Assembly: GCA_030549495.1 (NCBI GenBank)
Contig: JAUIRK010000855.1
Location: 1,591,501-1,655,500 of the forward strand
DNA: 64,000 bases
Origin: Nectonema munidae
Taxonomy: Eukaryota; Nematomorpha; Nectonematoida; Nectonematidae
Direction: 5' to 3'
Shown in pieces: positions 60,351 to 64,000 of the stretch. The first letter of the stretch is position 1. Every line of letters begins with the position of its first letter. The notes beneath the pieces were generated by a model. That model was not told where the DNA came from. It searched no databases and saw nothing but the letters and a program-made list of their open reading frames with translations. Made by a program: the position numbers and the translations under genes.

Positions 60351-63313
60351 GTGTGGCTAATTTTCTTTCTACTTATCACTGTATATTTTTAAAAAAAAAA
60401 GAAAAAAATTTTAAATTTTCAAAAACATTTCTATAAATGACATACATTTAATGAACTATTTATTTTTAGTTATAATTTGATTATAATTATGCAAATGTGT
60501 ATTTTAATTATATTTAGAAATTATAATTTATAATTCCTTTTTGAAGTTTACTTTTTCCTTTTTGAAGTTTAAAAAGGTAGGAATTCCAATCCTATTACGG
60601 AGGAAGATTCCATAATAGTTGAGTTGGGACCAAATATGGAAAGACAAAATTTCGATACATATGGGACAAAAGGTCGAACAATATTTTTTAACTTTGTTAC
60701 ACTGTTTTGATATTATATATGATAAACACAATGTGCAAAAAATATGCACATGAAAGTACTTTAGATAACACCTCACCCTAATTATAATTCGACCATTTCA
60801 ATGCAAGTTAAAAGTTCTGAGAAAGGCTAAAATCTAGGTATTGGGTGAAATTAATATGTTTAAAAAATATAAGCATAAATATAAATAGTTGACCTTGACC
60901 TTTTTCTAAATGTTTTTCTAATAGTCTAAAGTCTAAAACTATACATCCTTATCTTATTTTTAATAGGAAAAAGGTAATTATGACCCACCAAGTCCTAGAA
61001 GACCTAGAAATTTAAATTCTATGACTTGAATGATATTCTTTAAGAACAAACGATTAGTGAAATTACGCTAATTTTGAAATAGTATTGTTAATTGCTTCTA
61101 AATCTTGTTAGAAATAATATGCACTTACTTCCCTGTATTCTCTCAACTTTTTTTCCTTCAATTCATAGATATTTTTGTACACATATGGTATAAATAACAT
61201 AATGTTCCACAATTGTATGATATCAAACCTTTGACATTAGTGCATCTTTTGCCTGATTTTTCTAGTCAAATTTCTTTATTCCTTGGTCGGCAACTTCTAG
61301 CTGCCATCCTTGAAAAGTCATTTTGTGTTTTTTTTCATATTTTAATAGCCATTATCTGTGATGAATCTTGTTCTTCCTTTTCATCGATATTTAAACAATC
61401 GTATTGATGTTATCGTATGGAAAACAGGAATAAGCACACTTTTAGGAAAAATTTTCGGAAAAACTACCGGATTCAGACCTTTTATGTCTGAATTACTACC
61501 ATGACAACTTTTTTTTTTCATTTTCATGTTTTATTTCATAATTTTGTTGGGTGTAATTTAGTGATCAATAAATTCTTTCTTTCTTCTTAATAAATCGCTT
61601 ACAAATAAAGGAATATTGTGCAAGGTATAAGAAAAAGATGTTCTATATCTTCTTAAAAAAATTGATTTAAAACAAAAATCAAAGCTCTTCCTTATTCATG
61701 ATTTGAAAAACTATTTCAATACATCCAGCAAAAAGGTCAAGCGATATGCGAAGCTGAGAAGCAATTCTGGAAAATTAATAGACAAAATGGGAAAGAATGA
61801 TGAATTGAACTGTTTAAGGAAAAACGATATAATATAGGAGAAATTATTGGAAAGTTGGAGAGTCTTCCTTTAAATCAACAAAACACACTCCCCTAAACTT
61901 AAATTTGATATCGTAACTTGAGCATAAATAATAATTTGAAGAATTCAAGATGCGAAGATTTTCTATCAACACACAATCAAACTGATAAACATTTATTTCT
62001 CTAGTAAGTGGGCCTACATTGCCAAAATTAAACCATTTTGCTTCTAAATTATCTTTTTTAAGTTGTAATTTGTCTTTTTTATGTTTTAAATAGTCTTTTT
62101 TCAATTTATAATTTATCTTTTTTTCTAATTTGTCTTTTTAATGTTTTAAATTGTCTTTTTTCAATTTATAATTTATCTTTTTTTTCTAATTTGTCTTTTT
62201 TATGCTTTAAATTGTCTTTTTTCAATTTATAATTTATCTTTTTTAAGTTCTAATTTATCTTTTTAAAGTTCTAAAATGTCTTTTTTCAATTCTAAACTAA
62301 ATAGAAATATTCTAAATTTCTTTTTAGATTTTTTTTTAATAGAATTATTCTAAACTAATTCTAAATTTCCAAGTAAAGAAAGACAATTTTGAAGTAAAAA
62401 ACTTTGCAAACAGCTTGAAAATGTTGTAATAGTTCCAATTTATAAAAAAGGAAATTAATTTTGCATTGAAAATTGCAAATCCATCTCTCACTTGTGACAA
62501 TTGTATCGAAAATATTGGAAAAGATGAATTTCTGATTCAATTCATTTTTATTTTAAACGCAAAATTTTTTTCTCTTTCCAAATCAATGCAGCCATCCTAA
62601 ATTTCATTTACGTGTTACTAATGACGTTATGAAATTTAAAGGAGAAAAAAGACTTTTTATCCGTCTTAGAATATTTTTGACAAGTTTAAATTTGTCTACA
62701 CTTTGCTACAAACTTATCTTTTTATCGTTTCGCCTATGAATCTAGGCACTTTAACGTATGCATTCTTAGCATGTAGAAAGCCATATGGTGGAGTGAATGA
62801 CATAAAGACAAACATTCAAACAAAGTCCAAATTAACTCACTTCTTTTAAGCTTCACTATTCCTTTCTCTGTTTTTTGTGTAAAAATCAAATACTCATCAA
62901 AGGCAAACTTTTTTTAAAAAAAATATGATAAGAAAAAATGTCTTTTTTTCAGTTTTTTTTCATGATTTTGAATCGATACAAATAATAATAATAATAATAA
63001 AGGAAAAATAATTGATCAAATTGTTTTATTTAATCAAAAAAAATTTTTACGAAAACTTTAAAGATGATAAAAATCGAAATTTGAATGATCATAGATCTCA
63101 TCTACAGTTCTTAGGACACGAAGCGTTTCGTACTGACCACTTTGTGAAAAACCTGACCACAAAAATTAAGATCAATTGTTTAATTTATCCTGCTCACTAA
63201 TCTTTTTCTAACTCAAAATTTGCACCTTCAATTCCCCCTAAAAGTGCTTGGAAATGATGACCCCTTGAAATGATATCGAATAAAGTTTTGGATTTGCACA
63301 AATCTTGGTTTAG
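60351..63313 (+). other. Intron of the glutamate transporter gene
   Basis: 2963 bp, GT at 60351 and AG at 63312-63313, phase 1. AT-rich; contains a T-rich tandem array (62042-62310) and an (AAT)n microsatellite near 62980-63000. No other gene seen. Confidence 0.85.
62042..62310. repeat. T-rich tandem array (about 60-bp period, about 20-bp subunits)
   Basis: CAATTTATAATTTATC recurs at 62102, 62162 and 62223 (60-61-bp spacing). Between them lie units like TTTGTCTTTTTTATGTTTTAAA. It lies within the transporter intron. The style resembles the minisatellite at 10640. Confidence 0.85.
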
Positions 63314-63536
63314 GCATCTCTTCCTTGGACCGCAGTTGTAGCAAAAAGATATCCATAACAGCTCTCCTCTACTACCTGAGTACCACGCTCATAGCAATAG
63401 TCATCGGAATCCTCCTTGTGCTCACGCTTCAACCGGGTGGTAATGGCAAACATGTCGAAAGTATGATCCATTCCAGCAAAAATCTTTCCTCCATTCACAA
63501 CACATCTGTTGTCCACTCCGTCCTTGACTTGATCAG
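63314..63536 (+). CDS. Glutamate transporter (SLC1/EAAT family), second recognised exon (TM3 region)
   Basis: The acceptor GTTTAG ends at 63313. The first two bases complete a Gly codon with the preceding exon, giving ...IITGISSLDRSCSKKISITA. This aligns with the EAAT stretch TGMAALDSKASGKMGMRA. The exon continues LLYYLSTTLIAIVIGILLVL (TM3), the conserved (H/Q)PG as LQPGGNGK, a Ser/Asn-rich loop, then SVVHSVLDLIR, which in the family leads to N-L/M-FP. The donor ATCAG/GTATTC follows 63536 (phase 2). Two NXS/T sites (KNLSS, HNTS) lie in the TM3-TM4 extracellular loop, where EAATs are glycosylated. The rest of the gene (TM4 onward, HP1/HP2 and the substrate site) lies beyond the right edge; I see no further exon in 63537-64000. 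Confidence 0.9.
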
Positions 63537-64000
63537 GTATTCCTTTCACTTGAACTGCTTTCCATAGCGGAATTGCGAAACATGTTATGATAATGTTATA
63601 TGCTGTTGATAACGAAATATCAACTGACCATTAATTGTTTAATTAACTAATTAACGAACTAGCCACGGGAGTGTTCGGATACGTAGAAAAACATAATGAT
63701 GGTGTTGCTTCGAGCTTACTCTTCGACAAATTCAAACATCCAATGGACAAACCAATTAATGGTGCTATGCATGCTAATTGTGACTTTCAATTTGAAATGT
63801 AATGGTTGTTTCGAAACAATGTCATTCTTTAAGCGTCTGTGAATATATTTTAAATGTAATTTTGTCAAAATGTTTCCATTTGTGGCTTTGTTAACCCCTA
63901 TTTTGTTTGGCTGGAAAGAAACCCTTCGGAATTTAGAAAAAGATATTGAAACGTAATAATGATCTCGAATATGAGGAAATAGATTCGGTTGAAGTTTTTT
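63537..64000 (+). other. Start of the next transporter intron, no exon recognised
   Basis: AT-rich with CATTAATTGTTTAATTAACT-like runs. No frame continuing the EAAT sequence (expected to start with N-L/M-FP) is visible before the window ends. Confidence 0.6.

Noticed and set aside
63537-64000. Third exon of the glutamate transporter
   Set aside because: No frame giving the expected N-L/M-FP continuation with a phase-2 acceptor was found.

Overview
This is an AT-rich, repeat-loaded animal (eukaryotic) window: spliced genes, TIR DNA transposons, MITEs, a LINE, tRNA-derived repeats, many microsatellites and homopolymers, and no operons. The mix of element families (FLYWCH/MULE, Merlin, pogo/Tigger, hAT-like, TTAA-flanked MITEs) suggests an arthropod, possibly a parasitic copepod such as a sea louse. 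That placement is inference, not something the sequence proves.

Only two host genes can be named. A complete, intronless mitochondrial carrier of the pyrimidine-nucleotide type (SLC25A33/36, fly Rim2-like) lies on the minus strand at 33066-34127. At the right edge, two exons of an SLC1/EAAT glutamate transporter lie on the plus strand (60161-60350 and 63314-63536), separated by a 2.96-kb intron with matching GT-AG sites and phases; the gene runs off the window. A possible 3' coding end of an unknown gene sits at the left edge (2-226).

The rest is mobile DNA in layers. 1-12 kb: mostly AT-rich non-coding DNA with a purine-only low-complexity block (1.19-1.43 kb) and two tandem arrays (8.6 and 10.8 kb). 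12-33 kb: TTAA-flanked MITEs, a decayed FLYWCH/MULE transposase (16-17.2 kb), a 515-bp composite repeat with a tRNA-like head (17.6 kb, second copy at 32.4 kb), another tRNA-like SINE head (19.85 kb), a pogo/Tigger pseudogene (25.4-26.2 kb), an hAT MITE with a perfect 8-bp TSD (28.1 kb) and base-composition anomalies (28.7-30.5 kb). 36-39.5 kb: an hAT-type MITE, then a whole-looking 2.1-kb TIR transposon (36675-38809) with long inverted repeats, a TTA duplication and a zinc-finger/DDE-like protein family broken by a single stop, then a MITE that carries its own minisatellite. 41.4-43.2 kb: a decayed LINE whose coding sequence is cut by 172 consecutive G. 44-48 kb: TTAA MITEs and other repeats. 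48.3-50.7 kb: a palindromic MITE with a 2.2-kb hAT-like transposon inserted 2-3 bp beside it. 51-60 kb: an hAT-like MITE, a C-depleted block holding a second pogo-type transposase fossil, another TTAA MITE, and a Merlin pseudogene.

The genes do not form a pathway together. The most interesting material is the two nearly intact DNA transposons of poorly characterised families, the TTAA MITE families that share an internal GCAGACGA word, and the poly-G tract.
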